From positions 310,001 through 374,000 of the forward strand of contig JAENYZ010000004.1 in NCBI GenBank assembly GCA_016841525.1: a DNA stretch of 64,000 nt, given 5' to 3'. Source of the stretch: Anaerolineaceae bacterium (GTDB lineage: Bacteria; Chloroflexota; Anaerolineae; Anaerolineales; Anaerolineaceae). The position numbers and the translations under genes were made by a program. Of this stretch, positions 8,480 to 19,731 are shown one piece after another (within the stretch, counting starts at the first letter, position 1; each line of letters opens with the position of its first letter). The notes under the pieces were generated by a model. It saw nothing but the letters and a program-made list of their open reading frames with translations, made no database searches and was not told the origin of the DNA.

Positions 8480-10117
8480 ATGAATACAAAATACATTTTT
8501 ATTACAGGTGGCGTCCTCAGTTCTGTTGGCAAAGGCGTCACAGCTGCTGCAACAGGCCGGCTCTTAAAAGCGCGGGGGTTCAATGTTGCCGTTCAAAAAT
8601 TGGACCCCTATATCAATGTTGATCCCGGAACAATGAGCCCTTATCAACACGGTGAGGTCTTTGTCCTTGACGACGGCGCTGAAACGGACCTTGACCTTGG
8701 ACACTACGAACGTTTTATCGATATCCGGCTTAATAAAGTATGCAACGTCACTACTGGACAGGTTTATGCAGAAGTAATCAGCTGTGAGCGGCGTGGGGAT
8801 TATTTGGGCGGCACGATCCAGGTTATCCCCCATATCACCAACGAGATCAAGCGCAGGGTGCGCATGGTCAGCAAAGCGACCGGCGCTGAAATTGTGCTGG
8901 TTGAAGTCGGCGGTACCGTCGGTGATATCGAAAGTCAACCCTTCCTTGAAGCCATCCGGCAAATGCGGTTAGACCTCGGCAGGGAAAACACAGCTTATAT
9001 CCACCTCACCTGGCTGCCCCATATCGGTGCTACCGGTGAACTAAAAACTAAACCGACGCAGCATTCCGTTCGAGAATTACGCTCAACGGGCATCATTCCT
9101 GATATTATCGTTACACGTTCTGACTACCCAATTACAGAAGGAATGCAAGAAAAAATTGCATTGTTTTGTGATGTTGAAGAAAAAGCCGTCATCCCAATGG
9201 TGACCACACCCATTCTTTATGAAATTCCACTTCTATTGGAAGAAACACCCATCGCTGAATTGATCCTGAAAAGTCTTAATTTAGAAGCCAGGAAAACCCC
9301 CAATTGGGATGAGTGGCGCTCCCTCATAGCAGAAGTGCGCCGTCCAAAACCCAGGATCAAAGTCGCCATCGTTGGTAAATATGTTGAACTTCACGATGCC
9401 TACATGAGTGTCAGGGAAGCCCTGAAACACGCCGCCCTTGCAAATGGTGTGGAAATCGATATCTCCTGGATCCACTCTACAGATCTCGAAAAAGACCAGG
9501 GGTGGGAAATCCTAAAGCAAGCGGACGGGGTCGTCGTTCCGGGCGGATTCGGCAGTCGCGGTATCGAAGGCAAAATTAAAGCAGCAAAATACGCCCGTGA
9601 AAACAAGATCCCTTATCTGGGCTTATGCCTGGGCATGCAGGTGATGGTGATCGAGTTTGCCAGGAATGTCCTGAAGAAGGGTTTAGCAAATTCATCCGAA
9701 TTTGACCGCTCAACACCGGATCCCTTTATTGACCTGATGCCTGAACAACATGACGTCACAGAAAAAGGCGGCACGATGCGGCTTGGTTTGTATCCTTGCA
9801 AGCTGATTCCGGGGACGAAAGCCAGTAACGCCTATCAAACCGACCTGGTAGAAGAGCGCCATCGCCATCGGTTTGAGCTGAACAATGACTTTCGACCTGA
9901 TCTTGAAGCTGCCGGGATGATTTGCTCTGGAGTCTCGCCAGATAATCGCCTGGTGGAAATCACAGAAATCCAGGACCACCCCTTTATGTTAGGGACACAA
10001 TTTCATCCTGAATTCCTATCTCGTCCAAATCGTGCCCACCCAATATTTTCTGCATTTATCAAATCAATCTGTAATAAATTGAATATTCATCAAAACCAAT
10101 CAAATAATGTAAAATGA
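8480..10117 (+). CDS. pyrG: CTP synthase
   Basis: This enzyme makes CTP from UTP, ATP and glutamine, the last step of pyrimidine nucleotide synthesis. At 545 residues it has the family length. The synthetase domain (1-270) shows the P-loop-like GGVLSSVGKGV and the FVLDDGAETDLDLGHYERF signature. The glutaminase domain (about 295-535) carries the nucleophile Cys in YLGLCLGMQ and the HPE of the triad in FHPEFLSRP. A strong ribosome site (ggaggg) sits before the ATG. A small lipoprotein gene follows after 13 bases and may be co-transcribed. Confidence 0.98.
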   Translation: MNTKYIFITGGVLSSVGKGVTAAATGRLLKARGFNVAVQKLDPYINVDPGTMSPYQHGEVFVLDDGAETDLDLGHYERFIDIRLNKVCNVTTGQVYAEVISCERRGDYLGGTIQVIPHITNEIKRRVRMVSKATGAEIVLVEVGGTVGDIESQPFLEAIRQMRLDLGRENTAYIHLTWLPHIGATGELKTKPTQHSVRELRSTGIIPDIIVTRSDYPITEGMQEKIALFCDVEEKAVIPMVTTPILYEIPLLLEETPIAELILKSLNLEARKTPNWDEWRSLIAEVRRPKPRIKVAIVGKYVELHDAYMSVREALKHAALANGVEIDISWIHSTDLEKDQGWEILKQADGVVVPGGFGSRGIEGKIKAAKYARENKIPYLGLCLGMQVMVIEFARNVLKKGLANSSEFDRSTPDPFIDLMPEQHDVTEKGGTMRLGLYPCKLIPGTKASNAYQTDLVEERHRHRFELNNDFRPDLEAAGMICSGVSPDNRLVEITEIQDHPFMLGTQFHPEFLSRPNRAHPIFSAFIKSICNKLNIHQNQSNNVK

Positions 10118-10130
10118 ACGAGGATAAATC

Positions 10131-10667
10131 ATGAAAAAGCAAACACGACTTTGGATAACTCTAATATTTTTCATTCTCGTATTGACGGCTTGCCAATCCG
10201 AAGAGGAACAACCAGCAGGCGGGACCATCTACCTGCCGCAGTCTTCATCAGGAGATATTACTGAACCCGAAAAAAGCGAAGCGATTGACCAGGAAGATGA
10301 TGCCTACCCGATCCAAACTGAGGTGTTTACAGAATATGAGGTCGCTTACCCCGTATCAACAGAAGACCTCAAATTATTGGATAGAAGCTGGTATCTCTAT
10401 GCCTACCGGGAAGATGGTGCGGATATGGAACTCGCAAACAAATCATTAACCTTCTCCGGCAATCGGTATGCGCTGACCACCGATGAAGGCACAATTACGG
10501 GTTCATGGACTGCTCGCATCGAATCGCCAGATCCAATCCTCGTCCTTGACTCTGGAAACTCGGAAACCTTATTCTATCAAATCATCTTACTGAATGAGAC
10601 CTCCCTCAATTTGCGAACTGTTCAGGATCAAATCCAAATCGAAGAATACTACATGCCTGTGGATTAG
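10131..10667 (+). CDS. Putative lipoprotein of unknown function
   Basis: The 178-residue protein has a classical lipoprotein signal: basic start, hydrophobic core, and lipobox LTAC with the modified Cys at about residue 21. An acidic, low-complexity linker (about 22-75) precedes a small folded part starting at LLDRSWYLYAY. That part contains a short beta-rich region (TFSGNRYALTTDEGTITGSW) reminiscent of META/lipocalin-like domains. The similarity is too slight to name. Position between pyrG and eno gives no functional hint. Confidence 0.75.
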   Translation: MKKQTRLWITLIFFILVLTACQSEEEQPAGGTIYLPQSSSGDITEPEKSEAIDQEDDAYPIQTEVFTEYEVAYPVSTEDLKLLDRSWYLYAYREDGADMELANKSLTFSGNRYALTTDEGTITGSWTARIESPDPILVLDSGNSETLFYQIILLNETSLNLRTVQDQIQIEEYYMPVD

Positions 10668-10673
10668 CAATAA

Positions 10674-12008
<1,335 letters not shown>

Positions 12009-12040
12009 ACAAATCTTTTCATACAAAATCCAGTAAATCA

Positions 12041-12073
12041 TTGGGACATTGCTAGCAATGTCCCAATTTCGTT
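12041..12073 (+). terminator. Palindromic terminator after eno
   Basis: Bases 12041-12066 are a perfect 26-bp palindrome (12-bp arms TTGGGACATTGC and GCAATGTCCCAA around TA). It is followed by a short, interrupted T tract (tttcgtt). Confidence 0.65.
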
Positions 12074-12102
12074 AAACAACATTTTTCCATTAGAATTATT
12101 TC

Positions 12103-12786
12103 ATGACTGATTCTTTCAAAACCCACAATAACAAACTAATAACCTGCCGTAAATGTCCCCGCCTGGTTAAATGGCGCGAAGAAGTTGCCCTAACAAAACG
12201 GAAAGCTTACCAGGATCAAACCTATTGGGGAAAGCCAGTACCTGGATTTGGAGATCCTGATGCGAGAATTATGATCGTCGGGTTGGCACCTGGCGCGCAC
12301 GGCTCCAACCGAACCGGACGTATGTTCACCGGTGATGCCAGCGGGGATTTTCTCTATCCTGCATTGCACCGGGCTGGTTTTGCCAACCAGGATGCTGCAG
12401 ATCACATCGGGGATGGGCTTGCGCTCAAGGATATATTTATCACCGCGATTTGCCGATGTGTGCCGCCCAATAACCGACCTTACGCTGCTGAAATAAAAAA
12501 TTGCCTGCCCTGGCTGGAAAAAGAGGTTGAGCTTCTGAAAAATTTACAGGGCTATGTCGCCCTGGGAAAAATCGCTTTCGACGGCATTCTCAGGATGTAC
12601 AAAATGCAAAAAATTGACCTGCCAAAGATGGATTTTGGCCATAACACGTTCTACGATTTGGGGCAGGGTTTACCCTGGCTGCTGTCCTCTTATCACCCAA
12701 GCCAACAAAACACCCTCACAGGACGCCTAACCAAGGATATGTTTGATGAGATTTGGGCAAGGGCGAAGGAGGGAATTAGTTATTAG
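12103..12786 (+). CDS. Uracil-DNA glycosylase, family 5 (UdgB-like)
   Basis: The 227-residue protein removes uracil or deaminated bases from DNA (base-excision repair). Family 5 features are LAPGAHGSNRTGRMFTGD near residue 63 (motif A, with Gly-Ala where family 4 has Glu) and SYHPSQQNTLTGRLT near the C-terminus (motif B). Cysteines in TCRKCPRL and later CRC...NC match the [4Fe-4S] ligands of families 4 and 5. The C-terminal codons (ATT AGT TAT TAG) already belong to the intergenic heptad repeat that follows. The ribosome site is weak. Confidence 0.9.
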   Translation: MTDSFKTHNNKLITCRKCPRLVKWREEVALTKRKAYQDQTYWGKPVPGFGDPDARIMIVGLAPGAHGSNRTGRMFTGDASGDFLYPALHRAGFANQDAADHIGDGLALKDIFITAICRCVPPNNRPYAAEIKNCLPWLEKEVELLKNLQGYVALGKIAFDGILRMYKMQKIDLPKMDFGHNTFYDLGQGLPWLLSSYHPSQQNTLTGRLTKDMFDEIWARAKEGISY

Positions 12787-12929
12787 GAAATCAGGTATTA
12801 GGAAATTAGCATAATGTAAAATTGGCTCTGAATAGTATATATACGACACAGGTATAGATGAATGCATATTCAACGCCTAATAACCAGTACCTAGTACCCA
12901 GTACCCAATGCCCAGTACCAGTACCTGAC
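12774..12929. repeat. Intergenic heptad-repeat array, inverted arms (locus A)
   Basis: A G-rich arm of TTAGTTA / TTAGGAA / TCAGGTA type units runs from the end of the glycosylase gene to about 12811. After about 62 bases a C-rich arm (12874-12929) repeats GTACCCA/CTAGTAC units with 7-base period. The two arms are loosely complementary. The same unit appears at four other places in the window. Confidence 0.7.
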
Positions 12930-12946
12930 AATTATCCACTACGCCC

Positions 12947-14596
12947 ATGATCAAACTACGTTTAGATAAAGTCACTTTTTCTTATCCCTCAAAATCCGTC
13001 CTTCGGGAGGCATCCTGTGCCATCAACGACGGCTGTTATGGTGTAATTGGACCCAACGGCAGTGGAAAAACCACTCTATTGAAACTGCTTCTTGGAAAAG
13101 AAAAACCTGATTCCGGTTTTATCCATCGAGAAAAAGGCTTGAATATCGCTTACATGCCGCAGGAAATTGACCTGGACCCGAACGAATTGGCATTTGACAG
13201 CGTCAAACAAGGCGCAAGAGAGGTCCTGGCGCTGGAAAGAAAATTGTCCCATATTGAGACATTATTTGCAAAACCTGAATACTACGCCAATGATAAACGG
13301 CTTGCACAATTAATTGATCAACAAGCTCATGCGCTTGATACATACAATCAATTAGGTGGACCCGGATTGGATGGCAGGATCAGAGCTTTGCTGACTTCAA
13401 TTGGTTTCCAACCATATGAGATAAATTTGCCAGTAAGTAAGCTGAGCGGCGGGCAGAAGAAACTTGTGGGGTTAGCCCGCATCATTATCAGTCGACCGGA
13501 TGTTCTCTTATTGGACGAACCGGATAATCACCTTGATCTTGACAGCAAGACATTATTGCAAAAGCTAATTGAAGATTTTCCAGGCAGTGTGCTGATTGTC
13601 TCCCATGATCGTTACTTTTTAGATATGGTCGTGGATGAAATTGTTGAGGTGGATAATGGGCAGATTACACAATTTAAGGGATCATATTCAGAGTATATCT
13701 TCGAAAAAAAGCGCCAATTGGAAAAACAGGCACAGACCTTCCAAACTCAGCAAAAGGAGATCACCCGCCTGGAACAGGCAGCTAAACGTTTATTGATGTG
13801 GGGAAAAGTTTATGACAATGCCAAGTTTTACAAGCGGGGGAAGAATATTCTGAACCGCATTGAACGGATGGATAAAATTGACAAACCCGAATTGGAAAAG
13901 GACAGGATAGAGATCCAATTAGGTGGATGGCGTGGGAGTCAAAAAGTATTGGAAATAAACAGCCTTAACAAAAGTTTCTCAGATAGCCAGGGCACTCACC
14001 ATGTTTTGAGAAATATTGATTTACTGCTGCGTTATGGGGACAGAATTGGCATGATTGGGGCAAATGGTGTGGGTAAATCCTTACTGATCCGGTTGATTTT
14101 AGGCGATATTAAGGCAGAAAATGGTACGGTTTACATCGGTCCAAGTGTAAAAACTGGTTATTACGCCCAGGAATTTGAGACCCTGGATCCAAAATTGACC
14201 TTGTTAGAGACTATCTGCAAGGGAGGTAATTTTTCGGAGAACAGAGGGGTCGCGTTCTTGAAGAAATTTCTCTTCACATATGAGCAACGCGATATGTGTG
14301 TGGATGATCTCTCAGGTGGTGAACGTGCCAGGCTGCAAATAGCATTGATCACCCTTTCTGGAGCAAACTTCCTTCTGCTCGATGAACCCACCAATCACCT
14401 GGACATTCCCTCATGTGAAGTGCTGGAAGACGCTTTATTGGATTTTGATGGTACGATTTTTGCAGTATCCCATGATCGCTACTTCTTAGATAGAATCGCA
14501 AACCAGATCGTTGAACTTCATGGCAATGGCACGCAAGACTATTCAGGAAATTATTCAGATTATGAACAACAGAAGAGAATCTCTGAGAAGAGATAA
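12947..14596 (+). CDS. ABC-F family ATP-binding protein
   Basis: The 549-residue protein has two ABC domains and no membrane segments, as in ABC-F proteins, which act on the ribosome (translation factors or antibiotic protection). Domain 1 shows GPNGSGKTT, KLSGGQKK and LLLDEPDNHLDLDS. Domain 2 shows GANGVGKS, LSGGERAR and LLLDEPTNHLDIPS. The linker between them (about 240-310, EKKRQLEKQAQTFQTQQKEI) is the charged helical segment typical of the family. The subfamily (Uup-like, resistance type) cannot be settled by eye. The start lies at the end of heptad array A with no clear ribosome site. Confidence 0.93.
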   Translation: MIKLRLDKVTFSYPSKSVLREASCAINDGCYGVIGPNGSGKTTLLKLLLGKEKPDSGFIHREKGLNIAYMPQEIDLDPNELAFDSVKQGAREVLALERKLSHIETLFAKPEYYANDKRLAQLIDQQAHALDTYNQLGGPGLDGRIRALLTSIGFQPYEINLPVSKLSGGQKKLVGLARIIISRPDVLLLDEPDNHLDLDSKTLLQKLIEDFPGSVLIVSHDRYFLDMVVDEIVEVDNGQITQFKGSYSEYIFEKKRQLEKQAQTFQTQQKEITRLEQAAKRLLMWGKVYDNAKFYKRGKNILNRIERMDKIDKPELEKDRIEIQLGGWRGSQKVLEINSLNKSFSDSQGTHHVLRNIDLLLRYGDRIGMIGANGVGKSLLIRLILGDIKAENGTVYIGPSVKTGYYAQEFETLDPKLTLLETICKGGNFSENRGVAFLKKFLFTYEQRDMCVDDLSGGERARLQIALITLSGANFLLLDEPTNHLDIPSCEVLEDALLDFDGTIFAVSHDRYFLDRIANQIVELHGNGTQDYSGNYSDYEQQKRISEKR

Positions 14597-14669
14597 TACA
14601 TGAACTACTAAGATCAAGTTGAGATAAATTATCTTAAATTTCGAGCTCAATAAATCTCAAAGCTAATTC

Positions 14670-14712
14670 CAGACCCCCCAATTCCTAATTCCCAATATCC
14701 AATCCCTATCCG
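14670..14712. repeat. Intergenic heptad-repeat array, single arm (locus B)
   Basis: C-rich units of about 7 bases (CCTAATT, CCCAATA, TCCAATC, CCTATCC) run in one orientation, with one 8-base unit. The units resemble those of loci A, D and E. Confidence 0.55.
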
Positions 14713-14733
14713 CCAGTTACCATTATTAAATGT

Positions 14734-14764
14734 TGAGCGCCAGGGACGCCGACCCTGGCGCTCA
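14734..14764. terminator. Strong 12-bp hairpin, possible terminator
   Basis: TGAGCGCCAGGG (14734-14745) and CCCTGGCGCTCA (14753-14764) pair perfectly around a 7-base loop. There is no T tract on either side, so it could stop transcription only with help. It might instead be an mRNA-stabilising or REP-like element. Confidence 0.4.
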
Positions 14765-14938
14765 TCAGAAGGAGAAGAAAAGTGTCTTAGCTAATATATT
14801 CTATCAAATCTATACCGAGATAACTTGACGATTACCCTACGATAACCCTACGCCAGCCCATTAATATGACTTTTTTCGCGTAGCACTATTATTAAAATCA
14901 CCTAAATTTCAGATAATCAAGTAGCTGAGTTCACGATT

Positions 14939-16171
14939 TTACTCATAGCGCAAGGCTTCAACGGGCGCCAGTGAGGCTGCCCTATTTGCCGGATAGTAGC
15001 CAAAGAATATTCCCACGGCTGCAGAGAATAAGGTCGCCAATAAAACTGAGTTTGCAGTGACAATGATTTCTAACGGCGTGCCGGACCGCGTGGCAATCTG
15101 ACTGACCACCAATGCGATAGCCCACCCAAGCGCAATGCCGAGCAAACCGCCGATCATGCTCAATAAAACCGATTCAGTCAGAAATTGCAGAAGGATGTCC
15201 TTTTTCCTTGCACCCAGGGCTTTTCGCAAGCCAATCTCACGGGTGCGTTCTGTTACGGACACCAGCATAATATTCATGATGCCAATACCGCCCACAAGCA
15301 AAGATATTGCGCCAATACCACCCAGGAAAATGGTTAAAACATTGGTGATGGAAGCGGCGACAGCAAGAAAGTCCTGTTGATTGAGGATCCTGAAATCATT
15401 CGGACTGCGCGGGGGTATGCGATGCGTTGAACGCAGAACCTCGGTTATTTGTTGAATCGCCTGGTCTGCATCTTCAGCCTGGGCAACCGATACAAGGATA
15501 AATTGAACGGCATTCGGTGAATCGCCGTGCGGCAGACGGGTTTGGGCTGTGGATAGGGGAATATACACATTGTTATCCGGGTTGTTAAATGCACTGCCGC
15601 CCTTGGCTTCCGTCACACCAATCACTCTGAAGGGATACCCGCCAATCCTGACAGCACTGCCAATGATTCCCGAGCTTCTTCCAAGTAAATTTTGCGCTAT
15701 TTCGGGGCCTAACACAACCACAGCACTGCGTCCTTCAACCTGGGCTTCAGAGATAAAATCGCCTTCAGCCATTGTGATGTTCTGGACAAATTGATAATCT
15801 GGCGTAACGCCTGAAATAGATGTTTCCCGCCCCTCTGCGCCAAATGAAATCTCACTGCCCCCGCTGATAACGGGTGCAACATAAGCAACTTCCGGTGCTC
15901 GACGGGAGTTTGCCAGAGCTTCTGCATCCTGCAATGTCAGGTCCTTAGGATTGGTGACGTCGTCTGAATCATTGCCGCTCAAAATATAAATTACATTTGT
16001 ACCGATGCTCTCAATTTCCCCGGTGATTGAGTCCCCTGCGCTTTCACCAATAGAAAGCAGGGCGATCACGGAAGCCACGCCAATGACGATACCCAAAATC
16101 GTCAGCAGCGAGCGCAATTTATTCGCATTTAAACTCTGCAGTGCCTCTTTGAGGTTCAACAGGATGTTCAC
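14939..16171 (-). CDS. MacB/FtsX-like ABC transporter permease
   Basis: The 410-residue protein has the MacB permease layout: an N-terminal helix ([21 protein letters not shown]), a large extracytoplasmic MacB-PCD domain (about 45-270), and three C-terminal helices of the FtsX domain (about 275-405). The stretch [24 protein letters not shown] is diagnostic. It overlaps the ATPase gene by 4 bases and is the last gene of a three-gene operon with an HlyD-type adaptor. It probably exports a peptide, lipid or drug from the membrane; the substrate is unknown. Confidence 0.93.
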   Translation of the reverse strand: MNILLNLKEALQSLNANKLRSLLTILGIVIGVASVIALLSIGESAGDSITGEIESIGTNVIYILSGNDSDDVTNPKDLTLQDAEALANSRRAPEVAYVAPVISGGSEISFGAEGRETSISGVTPDYQFVQNITMAEGDFISEAQVEGRSAVVVLGPEIAQNLLGRSSGIIGSAVRIGGYPFRVIGVTEAKGGSAFNNPDNNVYIPLSTAQTRLPHGDSPNAVQFILVSVAQAEDADQAIQQITEVLRSTHRIPPRSPNDFRILNQQDFLAVAASITNVLTIFLGGIGAISLLVGGIGIMNIMLVSVTERTREIGLRKALGARKKDILLQFLTESVLLSMIGGLLGIALGWAIALVVSQIATRSGTPLEIIVTANSVLLATLFSAAVGIFFGYYPANRAASLAPVEALRYE

Positions 16172-16869
16172 GAACGCACCTCCTGACCTTCGATCGCACC
16201 ATCTCGCAAGTGAATAATTCGTTCTGCGATAGCTGCAACCTCCGGATCATGGGTCACGATCAACAAGGTTGTCCCCTGGGTTTTGTTCAAATCCAGCAGT
16301 AATTTCATAATTTCATCCCCGGATTTCGTATCCAGGTTGCCCGTCGGCTCATCAGCAAGGATGATGGCTGGCTCATTGACCAGCGCCCGGGCAATGGCGA
16401 CGCGCTGCTGCTGACCACCTGAAAGTTCGTTCGGTTGGTGATAGATCCGATCACCAAGTCCTACGGCTTCAAGGGCTTTCTGAGCCCGAGCTTTGCGATC
16501 ACCATTGATACCAGCATATCTCAGCGGCAATTCCACGTTAGCAAGCGCCGTTGCGCGCGCCAGCAGGTTGAATTTTTGAAACACAAAGCCTATTTTCCTG
16601 TTTCGCACCAATGCCAACTGATCATCATCCAAAGAGGATACCAGCTCGCCTTCCAGGTAGTAATCACCAGAAGAAGGGATATCCAAACAGCCGATCATAT
16701 TCATCAACGTGGACTTTCCTGATCCCGAAGGGCCCATGATCGCCAGAACTTCACCGCGATCCACCGAAAAGCTAACACCCCTCAAGGCATGAACCTGGAT
16801 CTCCCCCATTTGATAAACCTTAGCCAGGTTTTCTATTCGTATAACCTTTTCATCCGCTGACATGCTCAT
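16168..16869 (-). CDS. MacB/LolD-type ABC transporter ATP-binding protein
   Basis: The 233-residue protein is a single ABC domain. It has Walker [10 protein letters not shown], the Q-loop in VFQKFNLL, the signature LSGGQQQR, Walker [14 protein letters not shown], and the switch His in LLIVTHD. The ADEPTGNLD form is typical of the LolD/MacB/FtsE branch. It sits between the adaptor (3-base gap) and the permease (4-base overlap), so the three proteins form one export complex. Confidence 0.95.
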   Translation of the reverse strand: MSMSADEKVIRIENLAKVYQMGEIQVHALRGVSFSVDRGEVLAIMGPSGSGKSTLMNMIGCLDIPSSGDYYLEGELVSSLDDDQLALVRNRKIGFVFQKFNLLARATALANVELPLRYAGINGDRKARAQKALEAVGLGDRIYHQPNELSGGQQQRVAIARALVNEPAIILADEPTGNLDTKSGDEIMKLLLDLNKTQGTTLLIVTHDPEVAAIAERIIHLRDGAIEGQEVRS

Positions 16870-16871
16870 CC

Positions 16872-18269
16872 TTAATTCCCAAATCCGCCAAATCCGCCTT
16901 GCGGGGGTCCGCCAAAGGGCATCTCCCCGGTGATCTCTTCAGGGGGATTCAACACGATCAATTCACCTTCATCAATATCGGCTTCAATGACTTCGCTGTA
17001 AAAATCTGAATAACTGCCCAATAAAACCCTTACAGCCTCATAAGACCCATTTCGTCGTACGTACACGTGTTCCTGCCCATCAATGCTCACAATGGCATCG
17101 TTTGGTACAACAAAAACATCCTCTTTTTCATCTACAACAATATTTACAGCAGCGGTCATACCAGGCTTAATGCGATCATCAGCATCCAGCATTTCTATCC
17201 TGACATCATACTCAACCACACCCTGCACAGCATTACCCACCGGTGAAATTTCAACCACTTTGCCTTCAAAGGAGTCCTCAAAATACGCATCAAAGACTAA
17301 CTGAGAAAGCTGACCAAGCTGTACAAAGGGGATATCCACTTCCGAAATCTGGACAACAATAAATAATTGTGAAAGGTTATCAATTTGAACAGCCTGCATC
17401 CCTGGTTGAACAACATCACCGTGTTTGGCTTTGAGAACCGTCACAATGCCGTCAAAGGATGCGTCAATCAGGGGGCTATCCAAACGTGACTGCGCCATGG
17501 ACAGCTGCGTTTCCAATATTGTCACCTGGTCAGGATCGGGTCCATCCTCGAGCAAATCAACACGTTCCTGCAGTTTGGCAGCCCGTGCTTCAGCCAGCTC
17601 GACCTCTAATTCTGCTTCTGCAATCTCGCGTTCTGTAAAATCTGCTAAACAATAATCCAGGTTTGCCTGGGCTGTGTTGACGGCGCGTAAAGTGTCTGAG
17701 TTCTGTCTGAATTTATAAATCTGCTCTGCATCATCCAGTTCATCCTCTAATTCCTCAATGCGTTCATCCGTACAACGCTGATAATTCATGATCTTCCGTT
17801 CACTTTCCAGATCTTCCAGAGCTTCTTGCGCATTCGATAGATCCAATCGTGTCTGTGCGAGATCGGACTGCCAGTTGTCATAAAGATCATCCAATGCATT
17901 CTGGGTATTGATCAAATCAATTTCAGCCTGCAAGATATCCACAGATAATGAATCTGGCGAAAGAGACATCAGCAATTGACCTTCCTCGACGCTTTCACCA
18001 ACTGAGACCAATACATCCCCTACAATCCCACTTGCAGACCAGGATAAAACAGCCGTTTGAACCGGTTCTACTGTGCCTGTCCCATAGATGTTGGCATTCA
18101 ATGTCTGCCGCTGATAGGGCTCCGTTTCAATATTGGCTAGGATCTGGTCCATATTTTGCCGATTTTGCCAGACCCGCCAACCGATAAATGCGCCTGCAAT
18201 CAGTAAAATAGCAATGACAACCCACCATACTTTAAAATTCTTTTTCTTTTTATTTTGTGTTTCTGCCAC
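16872..18269 (-). CDS. HlyD/MacA-like efflux periplasmic adaptor subunit
   Basis: The 465-residue protein has an N-terminal anchor helix (about 14-30), a split biotinyl-lipoyl domain ([18 protein letters not shown] and [19 protein letters not shown]), a long alpha-helical hairpin rich in Glu/Leu (about 115-260), and a beta-barrel region. It ends in a short Gly/Phe-rich tail ([13 protein letters not shown]). The start is GTG with GGAGG at good distance. In a single-membrane Chloroflexota cell such an adaptor would work at the outer face of the permease without an outer-membrane channel (inference). Confidence 0.92.
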   Translation of the reverse strand: MAETQNKKKKNFKVWWVVIAILLIAGAFIGWRVWQNRQNMDQILANIETEPYQRQTLNANIYGTGTVEPVQTAVLSWSASGIVGDVLVSVGESVEEGQLLMSLSPDSLSVDILQAEIDLINTQNALDDLYDNWQSDLAQTRLDLSNAQEALEDLESERKIMNYQRCTDERIEELEDELDDAEQIYKFRQNSDTLRAVNTAQANLDYCLADFTEREIAEAELEVELAEARAAKLQERVDLLEDGPDPDQVTILETQLSMAQSRLDSPLIDASFDGIVTVLKAKHGDVVQPGMQAVQIDNLSQLFIVVQISEVDIPFVQLGQLSQLVFDAYFEDSFEGKVVEISPVGNAVQGVVEYDVRIEMLDADDRIKPGMTAAVNIVVDEKEDVFVVPNDAIVSIDGQEHVYVRRNGSYEAVRVLLGSYSDFYSEVIEADIDEGELIVLNPPEEITGEMPFGGPPQGGFGGFGN

Positions 18270-18291
18270 GTATTTCCTCCACGTATTAAAC

Positions 18292-18308
18292 GATCATTCC
18301 AAATGATC
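18292..18308. promoter_or_regulatory. Inverted repeat upstream of the export operon
   Basis: GATCATT-CCA-AATGATC lies about 23-40 bases before the GTG start of the adaptor. Its place in the leader or promoter fits an operator, but no matching regulator gene is adjacent. Confidence 0.35.
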
Positions 18309-18639
18309 TTATCACTTAGAAATGGCTTTTACTAACTTTTGTGCAAGGTCTGAACCCCATGTTTCCATTTTTAGGCTAAATCAATCAGATAATTGGTCTT
18401 GCACACAATCAAATAATTATACTGAGCGGGTGTTAGATTTGTAATAACAAAATTAATTTAAAGGCTCAAATTTCAGCTGTGATTAATCATAAATTTATAG
18501 GGGTTTTACTCGGATATAATATAGAAACAATTCATTGATGAACAGAAATCTGTATAATATGGACAATTTTGGTAGATTTTTTACAGAACTTTATTTATAA
18601 TAGGGAAAAAACCCATCCTGAATATTCATCGGAGGAAGT
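18309..18639. other. Divergent intergenic region, promoters only
   Basis: This AT-rich region lies between the export operon (minus) and the zinc-ribbon gene (plus). Several TATAAT-like boxes occur on plus (18515, 18553, 18596) but none has a good -35 at 17 bp, so I do not assign one. No ORF or RNA gene is seen. Confidence 0.4.
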
Positions 18640-19665
18640 ATGGCTCGTAAAACGCTTGGTTACGTTCCACTAATTTGGGAATGCGCCTATTGCCAGACGC
18701 AGAATCCCGGCCCCATCAAAACATGCACAAGCTGCGGTGCGCCGCAGCCAGATGATGTTGCCTTTTTACAGGTGGATGAAAATAAATTTAACTTTATCAA
18801 AGATGAAGCCCTGATCAGGATGGCTCAAGCAGGGCCGGATATTCACTGCCCCTACTGCGGTACACGAAACCCGGCAGGTGCGGAAGTTTGCAGCAACTGC
18901 GGTGGGGAAATTAATATCCCGGGCAAAGTCGTTCGAGAAACCGGCAAAGAGGTCAGGACGGTCGCGGAACACACGGAAGAACTTCAATCTGCCCCGGTTG
19001 CAAGGCCTGCAATACCAACAGCAAGTACCAGGAAAAAACCAAACCGGTTAATCACCATCCTTTTAGCCCTGGGTGGGCTTGCAATCGTAGCGGGATGCAT
19101 CATTTTCTTAGTCATGATGCTCAAAACCGATTCCATCCAGGCGACTGTCACTGATGTTCGCTGGGAGCGCAGTATTGCAATTGAAGCTTTTACGGAAGTT
19201 TCCCGAAGCGATTGGTGGGATCAGATCCCGGATATTGCTGAGATCCAATCCTGCAGCCAGAGATACCGCTATACATCGGAAATTCCTGAAGCCAACGCTA
19301 CTGAGGTTTGCAGCGAAGCCGTTGTCGAAGACACCGGCACCGGTATCGGGGAGGTTGTCCAGGAATGCGTCTATGAAGTGTATGATGATTATTGTGACTA
19401 CACGGTCATGGACTGGGTTGTTTTAAACACTGTTGTAGAGACTGGTGAAAACTTAAATCCGTCCTGGCCTGAGCCCAATTTGAGTGCAGACCAGCAGTTG
19501 GGTGCTGCGACGGAGACATACACCATTCTCTTCTCCGGGGACGGGGAGCGATATACCTACACCACTACCGATGTCGACACTTTCTTGATGGCTCAACCTG
19601 GCAGCGAATGGGAGCTGACCGTCAATCAATTAGGTGCAGTACAGTCGATTGAACCATCCTATTAG
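18640..19665 (+). CDS. Membrane protein with two N-terminal zinc ribbons
   Basis: The 341-residue protein starts with two short Cys4 zinc-binding motifs: CAYCQTQNPGPIKTCTSCG (RanBP2-like) and CPYCGTRNPAGAEVCSNCGG (zinc ribbon). A charged linker follows, then one membrane helix (about 130-153, ITILLALGGLAIVAGCIIFLVMML). An extracytoplasmic domain of about 185 residues with several Cys follows and resembles nothing I recognise. A good ribosome site (ggagga) precedes it. The function is unknown. Zinc ribbons facing the cytoplasm coupled to an outside domain suggest a scaffold or sensor. Confidence 0.8.
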   Translation: MARKTLGYVPLIWECAYCQTQNPGPIKTCTSCGAPQPDDVAFLQVDENKFNFIKDEALIRMAQAGPDIHCPYCGTRNPAGAEVCSNCGGEINIPGKVVRETGKEVRTVAEHTEELQSAPVARPAIPTASTRKKPNRLITILLALGGLAIVAGCIIFLVMMLKTDSIQATVTDVRWERSIAIEAFTEVSRSDWWDQIPDIAEIQSCSQRYRYTSEIPEANATEVCSEAVVEDTGTGIGEVVQECVYEVYDDYCDYTVMDWVVLNTVVETGENLNPSWPEPNLSADQQLGAATETYTILFSGDGERYTYTTTDVDTFLMAQPGSEWELTVNQLGAVQSIEPSY

Positions 19666-19731
19666 CAGCCTATACGACTACAAATCAATAAGGATAAATG
19701 CCCGAAGACTCAAATAAATTTGGAGGGAAGA

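Larger units (their letters stand above)
14597..14938. other. Intergenic region between convergent genes (contains heptads and a strong hairpin)
   Basis: This 342-base gap lies between the ABC-F gene and the end of the export operon. It holds a short heptad array (14672-14712), a 12-bp hairpin (14734-14764), and a direct repeat (taccctacga / taaccctacg near 14832). No ORF is seen. Confidence 0.6.
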
